A stretch of 24,941 bases of DNA from Larix sibirica (lineage: Eukaryota; Streptophyta; Pinopsida; Pinales; Pinaceae). The stretch covers positions 1-24,941 of the forward strand of contig NWUY0300044006.1 in assembly GCA_004151065.3 (NCBI GenBank), given 5' to 3'. The position numbers and the translations under genes are program-made. The notes beneath the pieces are model-generated. The model did no database searches, was not told where the DNA came from, and saw only the letters and a list, made by a program, of their open reading frames with translations. Shown piece by piece: positions 1 to 8,051 of this stretch (position 1 is the stretch's first letter; each line of letters starts with the position of its first letter).

Positions 1-129
1 ATGACCAATTCTAACAACTTAAACTAATCTTGCGCTTCCTTGTTCTCCGCAAATGACCCTTCTTTTGTGGATTATCCCCTTCGCAGTTGTCGCCTTCCGC
101 ACTTTATGCGGACTAATCCCGTGCCAACA
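1..129. other. Flanking sequence with no recognised gene
   Basis: I see no coding region here. It does not match the sequence upstream of the second LTR copy (before 10903), and it does not match the gag sequence expected if the left flank of nested element 1 began here. It may be a further insertion into the 5' LTR. A small perfect 6-bp stem (TCCGCA/TGCGGA, 96-112) is visible. Confidence 0.3.
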
Positions 130-361
130 GCTAATAGTTTCATTTCAATTAGTTTTCATTTAGTTTGAATAAGTAGGAAATAATAACATAGCTAAAACAA
201 AAAAAAGAATTGAGACTCTCTTGTTGAGAGAAAAACCCCACATGTAGTAGGGATTCAATCCTGTGAAAGACAACTACTTTAAACATATGAAAGTCTTCTT
301 TAAGAACTTTATGTGGGTTTTTTTACTCAAGTTGGCCACTTGACAAAAAATATGGGAAACA
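130..361 (+). repeat. Partial 5' LTR of element 1 (3' portion)
   Basis: This stretch aligns along its length, at roughly 80-85% by eye, with 10903-11140. Shared blocks include TTTAGTTTGAATAAGTAGG and TTTAAACATATGAAAGT. It ends in CA at 360-361, two bases before a TGG that starts a plausible primer binding site, which is how a 5' LTR should end. Both copies carry a CTCTC/GAGAG hairpin and the longer arms CCCCACA/TGTGGG, as expected of transcribed LTR sequence. The upstream part is missing from view, because homology stops at about 130 and the true TG start cannot be fixed. Confidence 0.7.
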
Positions 362-363
362 AA

Positions 364-382
364 TGGTGCTAGAAGAAGGGCC
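364..382 (+). other. Primer binding site of element 1
   Basis: The sequence TGGTGCTAGAAGAAGGGCC begins with TGG, the complement of the CCA end of a tRNA, and lies two bases after the CA end of the 5' LTR. Position and first three bases are those of a Ty3/gypsy minus-strand primer site. I have not matched it to a particular tRNA. Confidence 0.55.
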
Positions 383-501
383 TGAAAAAAAAAAGTTTAA
401 TGCCTGATAGATTAAATGATATTCCTGCAAACAATCAACTTACCTCACCTCTTAGTAATTTTGAAATACAATTTTAACAGTCTGCGTCGAGCCTTGTATC
501 G

Positions 502-714
502 ATGTCCCAAATCGAGTCTACTTCTACACCTTTATTCAATACAATAAGGGCCATTATCGAACGTGATACCATTAATCTGCCATTTACCCCTGAAGAAATA
601 GACCGAGCTCTTGAAGAATCCCGATGCATTTTAACTAGAGCATATTCTCTCCAAATAGGCATTCCACCTATGGATTACAGCCTCCTAGTAGATCCCATCA
701 CCCAACTAGTTTAA
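502..714 (+). pseudogene. Possible N-terminal part of element 1 gag
   Basis: A 70-codon open frame (starting MSQIESTSTP) lies between the primer binding site and the recognisable gag domain. Nothing in it matches a domain I know. Its position right after the leader, and its ordinary codon use, fit the poorly conserved N-terminus of gag. The stretch from 715 to about 1005 is full of stops in all forward frames and shows no recognisable domain. It could equally be a chance ORF. Confidence 0.3.
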
Positions 715-1007
715 TCAAATGCCATATTTCTGAAGAAACTACAGAATTTGTAGTAGGAACCCATGATTATCAACTTAACAACCTTCCTAGGGGATCAACT
801 AGTACCAATATTTCACGATGATTCTTAATTGTTGGTGGATCAGATCAACCCGCATCTCCACCTGAATCACTTCCTGATATCCCTAGGGGTTCTGACAATG
901 AATAACCACTAGACTCAAAATCTAATCAAGAAATGGCAGGAGGAAATCCAAACCATAACATGCCATGGCTAAGGTGTGGTGCTATTGTGGTACTCGGGGT
1001 CTAGCAT

Positions 1008-2190
1008 AATCTACCTAAACACCATGATAGGATCCTACCTAAGTTTGATCCTGATAATAAGTAGCTTGCTGAAAATCACACTGGCAAATTCATATTGGCT
1101 ATTCAGTCCATGAATGTCCAACATGAATATGTTGTGTGTCGCTTATTCCCTTTAACTTTTGAGGGAAAAGCTTCAGCATGGTATTTTTCTCTTACACAAG
1201 GTTCTATTACCAAATGGGATGATTTTAGTAAGATATTTTTGAATAAGTTTAGTGACGACAAAACTCCTGCCATCTTAGCCATGGAATTATCTCGGATTAA
1301 AATGGAAAATAAAGAGAGTTTTAAATATTTTAATCAACATTTTCTCACACTTTTCAACAAAATACCAACAGATTCTCAACCCCCAGAAAATGTTTTTATA
1401 GAAAATTACGCTTTTTCTTTGCCAAATTCCCTTGGCATGTTCGTTAAACAAGCTGGTAAAAAAAAATTGTTATAAACTTTCGATGAGTCAATCAAGGTTG
1501 AAAATAATGCAATGCCTTGCGAAACTGATAATAGTGGGAAACCTGTCAATCCTTCCCATAAAAGAATCAAATATGCTTCTAAGTCAAATTTGGACAAAAA
1601 GGATTCTCAAGCTTTTGGTGTAGAATGATTACAACAAGCCATTCGAGCACTCACCAATGAATTCACCGACTTAAATAAAAGTAATGGGGAAGGTACTTCA
1701 AATAAAGGAGCTTATAGAACTCCTTTTAGGCAGTCTACTCCTCCCACCAATAGGTAGAGTACACCTCCTCATATTTCATTCAGTGATGAAATTTATGATA
1801 ATATTAGGGTTGTCTGTTCCATACCTGAACCTCCTCCTGATCATCAAAATGAATAATATGAAGGAGAGGATAATCCTATGACTGGAGAGGAAATTCAAGA
1901 GGACCCCTTACCTCTTAACTGTCATTTCTAGGATAGCTCATACAAATAAAGTCATCCCAATAACTGGATCGTCTTTACAAATAAGCATACCTATATTAGA
2001 AGAAGCGGAGGTCTTTTTAATTAATAGGTTCCTTCCACTTCTAATCAAAATAAGAAAAACAATAAGTGTCCTACAAATCATCCACTGGTGTCTCAAAATA
2101 TCCAAAACTTAGATTTTCAATACGACATAATTGAGGATCTTAAAAAGCAAAGGGAAAATATTTCAATGTATGAATTGTTGAATATTATCC
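1008..2190 (+). pseudogene. gag: Ty3/gypsy gag (element 1), broken by stops
   Basis: Gag forms the retrotransposon particle in the cytoplasm. In one frame the sequence gives LPKFDPDNK, then MNVQHEYVVCRLFPLTFEGK followed by ASAWYFSL, LNKFSDDK, and KMENKESFKYFNQHF. This is the plant Ty3/gypsy 'Retrotrans_gag' core, with the RLFP...L.G.A..W...L pattern and the later W..F...F..KF motif. The cleanest open piece is 1095-1475. The same frame continues with a series of stops (at 1473, 1626, 1755, 1854 and others) into a tail reading DLKKQRENISMYELLNIIP, which in related elements leads into the protease. No CCHC knuckle was found. The gene cannot be translated intact, and all damage I see in this stretch is nonsense. 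Confidence 0.85.
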
Positions 2191-2319
2191 CATGCCAGGA
2201 GGATCAATTCTCTCTAATTTCTCGACCCAGACCAACAATTTTCCTAACAAAAATCAGACCATTGATGTTGCTACAAATAATTCCAATCCTAGTTCGAGCA
2301 TAATTTCTGCTAATTCAAA

Positions 2320-2740
2320 CATAAATGAAAAATCAACAGCATATAGGGCCACTTTAATAGGAAAAAATTCAAAATCTAATACTCCTCCCTTCTTACTAAC
2401 ACTTGAAATATTTAATCGGAACATCCATAATTGCATGATCAATTATGGAGATTCATCAAATGTCATGCCTTGCTCATTGTGTAAGAAGCTAAATGCTGAA
2501 TTTGTTTGTTGTGAAACTCATATTAGTCAACTTAATCATCAAATGATATAGTCTTAGGGGAATTGAAAGGAGTAATGATTAGAATGGTTGTCAACCCTCA
2601 ATTTTTTTATATTATTGACATAGTAGTGGCTGATATACCTAATGTATATAGTTTTTTTTTGAGTCGTGATTAGTCACACTCATTAAAAGGTTATTTCTCT
2701 ATCGATTGGTCTCATTTGTGGTTTCCCAAAAATGGGTGAC
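2320..2740 (+). pseudogene. Retropepsin-like protease remnant (element 1)
   Basis: This would be the aspartic protease that processes Gag-Pol. The frame shows PPFLLTLEIFNRNIHNCMIN, then YGDSSNVMP and CKKLNAEF, the layout of plant Ty3/gypsy proteases around the V-D-S-G-A-S-S-N-V-M active site. Here the catalytic Asp reads Asn (codon 2441-2443, AAT) and the following S-G-A reads Y-G-D, so the enzyme would be dead. The frame slips at about 2545 into LGELKGVMIRMVV and VVADIPNVYSFFLSRD, then slips back at about 2730 into KINAPNEPAMFNDSILGNYG. Two compensating indels therefore bracket the region. Confidence 0.75.
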
Positions 2741-2969
2741 CAAATCAAATTTAGAATCAATAAAGAGAGGTACATGAAACATATTGTAACAAAAATAAAT
2801 GCTCCTAATGAACCAGCTATGTTCAATGACTCAATTTTAGGAAATTATGGCTTTGACTCAGTTTTGGGAACTTTTCCGGCTGAAAAATCACCGTTTGTAG
2901 ATTCAGGTAAGAAATCATAAAATTTTCATTGTGATTTTACTGAAGATCCACCTCATATTGTAAATAATT

Positions 2970-3370
2970 TTAATAATCATCCTTGGTCTCTATATTTCGA
3001 TGCCTCACAATCAAAGGAAGGTGCAGGGTTAGACTGCATGCTCTTAGACCTCACAGGTAATAAACATTTCATAGCATGCAGGTTTGAATTTCTCTGTACC
3101 AACAACATAGCTGAATATGAATCCCTCATTCAAGGGACAAAAAAGGAATTCGATTTAAATGTGAAAGTGTTGGTTTCATTTAGAGATTACGAGATTGTAG
3201 TTCTACAGGTACGCAACTCTATACATTGTGTTTCGAACCACTGGAAAAATTATCAGAAAGAGGTATGGAAACTAGTTTCAGTATTTGATGCTTTCAATAT
3301 ACAGTCAATTTCTCACCTTCAAAATCAAGAAGCTGACCTATTGGCTAATGTCAGTTCAAGGATTATCCCT
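2970..3370 (+). pseudogene. RNase H-like domain upstream of RT (element 1)
   Basis: RNase H removes the RNA strand during reverse transcription. In the frame of the downstream half of the protease remnant there is PWSLYFDASQSKEGAG (first Asp at 2999-3001), then CRFEFLCTNNIAEYESLIQG (Glu), VLVSFRDYEIVVLQVRNSIH (Asp), and NQEADLLANVSSR (last Asp). All four acidic positions of an RNase H active site are kept. The TNN.AEYE and FxDxxIVVxQV motifs are those of the additional ('archaeal-type') RNase H of plant Ty3 elements, not of the RNase H that normally follows RT. It sits between protease and RT, about 420 bases before RT begins. The frame is open from about 2921 to past 3370. Confidence 0.8.
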
Positions 3371-3789
3371 TTCGAAGATTTCTTTCCCAATGTTTTTTCA
3401 ATTGAATTAATCTATAGGCATATATTCTCAACAATGCCACTAATTGGGGTGTTTTTGACGATGACTAGCAGATTATTATTTTTTTGACTGGGGAAGATAC
3501 CTTTAAAGATTCAACAATAGATGAAATAACACATGATGAATACTTATGGAATTTTACGGTAATACATCCTCATTGTTCAGTCGAAAAGTCTCTTGACTCG
3601 ATAAATATTATCCCTACATCAATACTTAGATTATAAATATTTTACAACCTACAAAATCAATTTAAAGGTGTCCCTAATTGTAAGACGAATAGTTCTTGCA
3701 TGCATTATGAAACTGTTAATTTGGGAACTGAACCTAATCCTCAAAATGTGAATTTAGGGATAGATTGTACATCAACTAAAAAATATGCA

Positions 3790-4412
3790 ATCAGAAAGTT
3801 ATCTAAGGAATATAAATATATTTTCTCCTAGACATATGAAGAGTTAAAAACCTTTGACCCTAAGATCATGCAACATACCATTCCCATGAAACCTCGGTAA
3901 AATCCCTTTCAACAAAATCTGAGAAAAAGGCATCCTACCTTAGAAACAGTAGTAAAAAAGGAGTTGAACAAACTTCTGACTGCTAGGATTGTCTTTTCGG
4001 CATGCCATACACAATGGGTTTCCAAAATTGCTCCAGTTAGGAAGAAGAATGAAGACATTAGGCTCTGTTTTGACTTCTGAAACCTCAACCGGTCATCCAA
4101 AAAAGATAACTACCCAGTCCCACCCATGGAGCAGATCTTACAAAAAGTATCTGGATCTGAGATGTTGTCATTACTTGATGGTTTATCAGGCTACAATCAA
4201 ATCCTGGTCTTGCAAGTCGATCAGTTAAAACCTACCTTTAGGACTCCTTGGGGAATCCATGCCTATAATAAAATTCCCTTCATCTTAATAAATGCTGGAG
4301 CTACATTCCAAAGGGCGATGGATATTGCCTTTAGAGGTATCATTAATCATGTGGTCATTGTTTATCTAGATGACGTTACGGTCTTTATCTAGATGACGTT
4401 ATGGTATTTTTA
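3790..4412 (+). pseudogene. Reverse transcriptase, truncated at the YLDD box (element 1)
   Basis: This is RNA-directed DNA polymerase of the pol polyprotein. Successive pieces read YEELKTFDPKIMQHTIPMKP, ELNKLLTARIVFSACHTQWV then SKIAPVRKKN, DIRLCFDF, KKDNYPVPPMEQIL, LLDGLSGYNQ, TFRTPWGIHAYNKIPF, NAGATFQRAMDIAFRG and VYLDDVTVF. These are RT blocks 1-5 in order, with YLDD at 4363-4374. Stops interrupt it (for example at about 3830, 3898 and 4078), and a frame change at about 4080-4110 separates the first half from 4126-4392. A 23-bp tandem copy at the YLDD box shifts the frame, and the thumb, connection, RNase H and integrase are all absent downstream. The next recognisable sequence belongs to a different transposon. 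Confidence 0.88.
4361..4401 (+). repeat. 23-bp tandem duplication across the RT catalytic box
   Basis: The 18-mer TTTATCTAGATGACGTTA occurs at 4361-4378 and again at 4384-4401, an offset of 23 bases. Because 23 is not a multiple of three, the second YLDD is read only after a frame change. The first frame ends at a TAG within the repeat. Confidence 0.9.
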
Positions 4413-4907
4413 TAAATGAAAGACTATTATGGTACCAAAACCTCCTCGCTCCCATATCTACCTCTTTCCTCTTCTTTTCATTGAAGCTCTCCAAGGATGG
4501 TTGATATCCTGGAGTTCTACGAGGAAGGAAGAAATAAGAAGTTACACTTTTGTTTGTTTTTGTATCTGATGTGTACCCTCTTGTACTTGTATTTGCATTC
4601 GGTGTTCCCATCGAAGATCTACCTATAATGGAAGTTTCAAACTTGTATCTTTCCCTATTTTCATTCGGCTCCCTAATGGTATCCAAAGCAGCTACCGTAT
4701 TTATACTATGGATTCATCGAGGCATTTGTCACAAACCACCACATCATATTTGCAAAAAATTCTTGTTAGGTGGTACTCCAACCTGTTTATGCCCCCATAC
4801 ATTTGGGTGGAGCAGAAATTGCAAATTACCTAATGGTCATCATCGGGATTCGCTCGGACATAATATTTCCATGCAGGATCAAGAGGCCTTCTAGCCTTAG
4901 GTGCCAT
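4411..4907 (-). pseudogene. hAT-type transposase remnant: BED finger and start of DUF659 region
   Basis: On the minus strand an ATG at 4907-4905 opens MAPKARRPLDPAWKYYVRAN, then after one in-frame stop VICNFCSTQMYGGINRLEYH and LTRIFCKYDVVVCDKCLDE. This is a BED zinc finger: CxxC, then H and C five residues apart, with the DPAWKY and GGI.RL..HL signatures of plant hAT-like proteins. After stops and a frame change near 4690, a second open piece (4686-4399) reads SVTSYFFLPRRTPGYQPSLE and later MGARRFWYHNSLSF. This is the low-complexity linker and the (A/R)RFWY..N.(S/P)F start of the DUF659-like region that follows BED in these proteins. The rest (DUF659 core, dimerisation domain) is missing. The fragment abuts the RT break of element 1, so it may be an insertion followed by deletion. 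It could be a domesticated-gene fragment rather than a transposon end, since I see no terminal repeats. Confidence 0.75.
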
Positions 4908-4924
4908 GGAATATGGACTGCAAA

Positions 4925-5769
4925 AAGAAAATATGTTCTATATTAATGTTTAAAATTTAGATTTTAAATTGAATTAAAAAAAATGTGGCCTTGTGTCAAC
5001 TAATGAGTATCAACTAATTAGACTCAATAATCCACATCCTTATATTGTGGAGTGCAGACTTGTAGAAATATATATTTATATCTCAATTCATATACCCAAT
5101 GCTCATTCTAAATATAATCTTGAATGCTTTCTAACCTGTTTTGTCTACGAGTAAACAAATTCTTTCAAAAAATACAAATTCCAACTTCAAATCTTATCAA
5201 CCAATGAGACTCAACAATCCACATACTTACATTTTGGAGTTGAGAATTGTATATGTATAACAACTTATTATTATTATAATTCTTTTGTCTTTATCTTAAT
5301 ATGATTCTACTAACTACTCCCTCAATTCTTACTCCTTAGAATCTCAAGCTTATCACATAAAATAAAATGAGAACAAAAGAAATGGCATTGAAATTGAAAA
5401 AGGAATTGTGGAAATCATAGGCTTTGAAATACAATATTACAAACGGTCTAGAAGAAACCCACTTTCAAGTGTAAAAAGAAATTAATCACCAACAACTTAG
5501 CCTATATAGGAGATTCAATAAGATGAATATATTGTGCAAAGGGAAATATGATGTTGATTCATTAAATGAAAATATGATGTAGCCAAGGACAATAAGGAAT
5601 ATTAGTCTATGTTTTAATGGACCCAACTATTTTGCATTGAGGATGGACATTGGAAACCATGCAGCTATATTAAGAGGAAAAAGAATTAGTGGGACCAACA
5701 ACTTAAACAATGTAGAAAGAATGTAATTACCAACTTAAACAATATAGTATATTCAATCAGATGAATATA
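4925..5769. repeat. AT-rich noncoding stretch with two pairs of diverged direct repeats
   Basis: There is no coding signal. One repeat pair lies at about 5011-5067 and 5198-5255 (187-base offset), sharing CAACnAATnAGACTCAAnAA and TCCACAT. A second pair lies at about 5473-5531 and 5717-5769, sharing ATTCAATnAGATGAATATA. The fold-back element at 5770 begins immediately after the second copy of that pair. Confidence 0.5.
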
Positions 5770-5946
5770 GGAAAATTCCCTGTGGCTTCCCTGTGGCTGA
5801 GTATCTCAACCACATAGGGACTGTGGGATGAGATACTCAGCCATAGGGATCATAGGGAGGCCCTATGGCTGAGTATCTCAGTCCAAATTCCCTGTGTGGA
5901 TGAGATACTAAGCCACAGGGAAGACACAACCCACATGGAATTTTCC
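5770..5946. mobile_element. Fold-back / MITE-like element with four alternating 20-bp arms
   Basis: The outer ends are GGAAAATTCC (5770-5779) and GGAATTTTCC (5937-5946), perfect inverted repeats. Inside are four copies of CCCTRTGGCTGAGTATCTCA in alternating orientation: plus at 5789-5808, minus at 5829-5848, plus at 5861-5880 and minus at 5901-5920 (with one or two mismatches). The sequence can fold either as one long hairpin or as two adjacent ones. It is about 177 bases with no coding capacity, which fits a small non-autonomous inverted-repeat element. The flanks (ATA on the left, CATA on the right) do not give a convincing target duplication. Confidence 0.65.
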
Positions 5947-5949
5947 CAT

Positions 5950-6140
5950 AACAAAATTACAAATTTAAAATTAAAAACAAATTTAAATTTTAAAATTTAG
6001 AAACAATGATACATTACTAATACTAACAGTGATACAATTTATAACAAAACAAAAACAAAAAAATAGTGATATGATTTAAAAAACAGTGATATGATTTATA
6101 ACAAAAAAAAAGAAAAAAGAAAAAAAAAAATACTAACATA
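5950..6140. repeat. A-rich low-complexity tract
   Basis: The sequence is mostly A with short repeated units such as CAGTGATATGATTTA (about 6065-6100) and runs of A broken by C or G. I see no gene. Confidence 0.6.
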
Positions 6141-6237
6141 TAAATGGGAGACATCCGAGGCTAGATCAACATGCTACAACAGTCCACAAAAGCGAATGAG
6201 CAGTCAGCTAGAGCCTACAACAATCATGGTCCACGAA

Positions 6238-6381
6238 TTAGTAGTCAGTCGACCTCCTCCATGACTCTACCTCCTCCATGCTCCATAAATGAGTAGAGAA
6301 AGGCCTCCTCCATGACTCTACCTCCTCCATGGTCCACAAATGAGTAGAGAAAGGCCTCCTCCATGACTCGACCTCCTCCAT
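6238..6381 (-). CDS. Possible 47-residue repeat protein (minus strand)
   Basis: An ATG at 6381-6379 opens a 47-codon frame, stopped by TAA at 6240-6238. It is three near-identical 17-residue units, each starting MEEVESWRR, the first two continuing PFSTHLW. It lies about 100 bases downstream of a TATAAATA box on the same strand, a normal distance for a plant 5' leader. Caution: a 51-bp repeat without stops keeps any suitable frame open. A second minus-strand frame, without an upstream ATG, also stays open and repeats HGGGRVMEEAFLYSF. I do not recognise the protein, and the ORF may be a by-product of the repeat. Confidence 0.2.
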   Translation of the reverse strand: MEEVESWRRPFSTHLWTMEEVESWRRPFSTHLWSMEEVESWRRSTDY

Positions 6382-6400
6382 GACTCCACGACTCAACTAA
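6252..6400. repeat. 51-bp tandem repeat, about 2.5 copies
   Basis: CCTCCTCCATGACTC starts at 6253, 6304 and 6355, an exact 51-base spacing, with the rest of each unit (TCCAtAAATGAGTAGAGAAAG) well kept. More degenerate copies seem to extend back to about 6185, where GTCCACAAAAGCGAATGAG and GTCCACGAATTAGTAG recur. The period is a multiple of three. Confidence 0.85.
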
Positions 6401-6480
6401 ATCCTCCTCAACAATCAACGATGAGCAGCAGAATAAATCAGGAGTAGACTGGTTGATGAATGAAGGCTTGATAGTCCGAC

Positions 6481-6536
6481 TATTTATATCCTCCTAGACT
6501 ATGATTTTCCCTGCAAAATCTTCGAATGTGGGCCCC
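6481..6536 (-). promoter_or_regulatory. Plant-type core promoter, minus strand
   Basis: On the minus strand TATAAATA (complement of 6481-6488) matches the plant TATA consensus. About 40 bases further upstream is GGGGCCCAC (complement of 6528-6536), which resembles the GGGCCC/TGGGCC 'site II' (TCP-type) elements of plant promoters. The surrounding block (about 6520-6760) is clearly richer in G+C than its neighbours. It could serve the small repeat ORF or be the U3/R part of an old minus-strand LTR. No transcript evidence is available. Confidence 0.35.
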
Positions 6537-6540
6537 AACG

Positions 6541-8051
6541 CTAAACCGGCGAGAAATAAATAGTGGTGTCCGCCCTAATTTTCGTGGAAGTGTTTCTCCT
6601 TGCACAATGAGTAGTTGCGATTTCACCCCGAGTTCGCCCTGATTCCGTCCAAGTCCTCAAGTAGGGACGCATTTGCGAGCACCGACGAGTTCCAGGTGAG
6701 TCACTGACGGTTACCTGGCGTGGGAGTCCACTTGTGGAGACTCGCAATTACTAGCAAGTCACGAGCGAGTCATGCTTCACTGAACTTGATATATTCTTTC
6801 GTTGTCTGGTTTATTGTCAGAGATAACTGGTTCGCCTAGGTATGTCACCAATTGTTTACTTCCAATAGTCCCCCTAAGTTCCCAACCACCACCAAAATAA
6901 AAATTTATTTATGACAAAGGGAGATATCACTTCATCGATTAAGTTGCTATTCATGGGCTTGTAAGTATTTTATGCTTGAAAATTTATATTTTAGGAGTGC
7001 CTTCAGAATCTTTGATTCTGAAGGTACTCCCAATAATAGAATTCTTTTAAGGCAAAGATGTTTGATGTAGATATTAAACCATCTACTTCTATCTAGTCAG
7101 TATCTTGATGAATTTTTTCATTTATCAATTAAAATCCATGCTTGGTTAGTCTTCAAATTTTATCAAAATTCAACAACTGCTAAAATTTCTATTTTAACCT
7201 TGGCTCATATCAAAGAACTAATTTCATAGAATTTCACATAAAATATCGTGAAATTAATGTTACTGTTATTTTGATTGATCCAACTAGTATCCTTTTATAA
7301 TATTTAGTAGCTCTTAATCTTTGAGAGGTGTTGGAGTAATTTTTAATTAGAAGTGGATCAATAATATAATATTGTAATTAGTGGTGTAATGGGTTAATGT
7401 TTGATCAAACATATTTAACATTACACTTCTTATATATGATTACAATCAATCCCCCATTTTAGATTTTTTCACCCTAAACGCATTTCATGCTTATGAGCTC
7501 ATTCATGATTATCTCTCCAACTACGAATCATTAATTGAGATCTCGATGTACCATGTTCTTTTGCACTTAATTGCTATTCCTGACTAGATTTTCAATATAG
7601 TGCATAGTACACCAAGGTTCATAATAATATTTTGGGGTAAATTAATCTATTACAATTTTTTTTAGCTCAAACCTTATGAACCTTGTTGTTAATCTTGATG
7701 ATGACTAATTTAGTGAATACTCATGCATCCTTGAAATTTCGAGATTGATCTAATTGACAGCTGGTAGGTGAGGTACAAATGTCATTTCAATCCTAAATAC
7801 CTAATGTTTCGCAATTACAAAAAATCACTAATGTTCATGATCCCCAAACCTAAAAATAACTTTAGCCTACAAACGTTAGTTTTGCTCATTCGGTCTTAAG
7901 GTTCTTCATGTACCTGTTAATCATGGAAGTAAATGTTGTTTCGGTGATTTTTCGGGTAAACCCTTGGAAACCGAGTATGAAAGAAGGAGTGTCTCTCTAA
8001 TCTGTGTTTTATTTGCTTCTTAGTCTTTATTGAAAACCCTCATCCTTTGCA
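6541..8051. other. Noncoding stretch before the 8052 ORF
   Basis: Apart from the hairpin at 6994-7030 I see no gene. The 6541-6760 part is GC-richer and has open frames only by composition. From about 6850 it is AT-rich. The last 150 bases before 8052 (pyrimidine-rich, ending AAAACCCTCATCCTTTGCA before ATG) look like a plant 5' leader. Confidence 0.4.
6994..7030. repeat. 17-bp hairpin with 3-base loop
   Basis: GGAGTGCCTTCAGAATC, TTT, then GATTCTGAAGGTACTCC. The arms pair over 17 bases with a single mismatch. The core CAGAATCTTTGATTCTG (7004-7020) is the exact reverse complement of the core of a second hairpin at 9744-9784. Confidence 0.85.

Noticed and set aside
1095-4412. Considered as an endogenous pararetrovirus or other viral insertion.
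   Set aside because: LTRs, primer binding site, gag motifs and RT blocks all fit plant Ty3/gypsy LTR retrotransposons, and no movement or coat protein motif of a plant virus was seen.
4550-4894. Plus-strand open frame of 114 codons with several Cys and His residues.
   Set aside because: It is antisense to the BED-finger/hAT remnant, whose minus-strand motifs are much stronger. The Cys/His content is a by-product.
6541-6747. Minus-strand 68-codon open frame rich in Arg and Thr.
   Set aside because: There is no recognisable motif, and it lies upstream of the TATA box in GC-richer DNA where open frames arise by composition.
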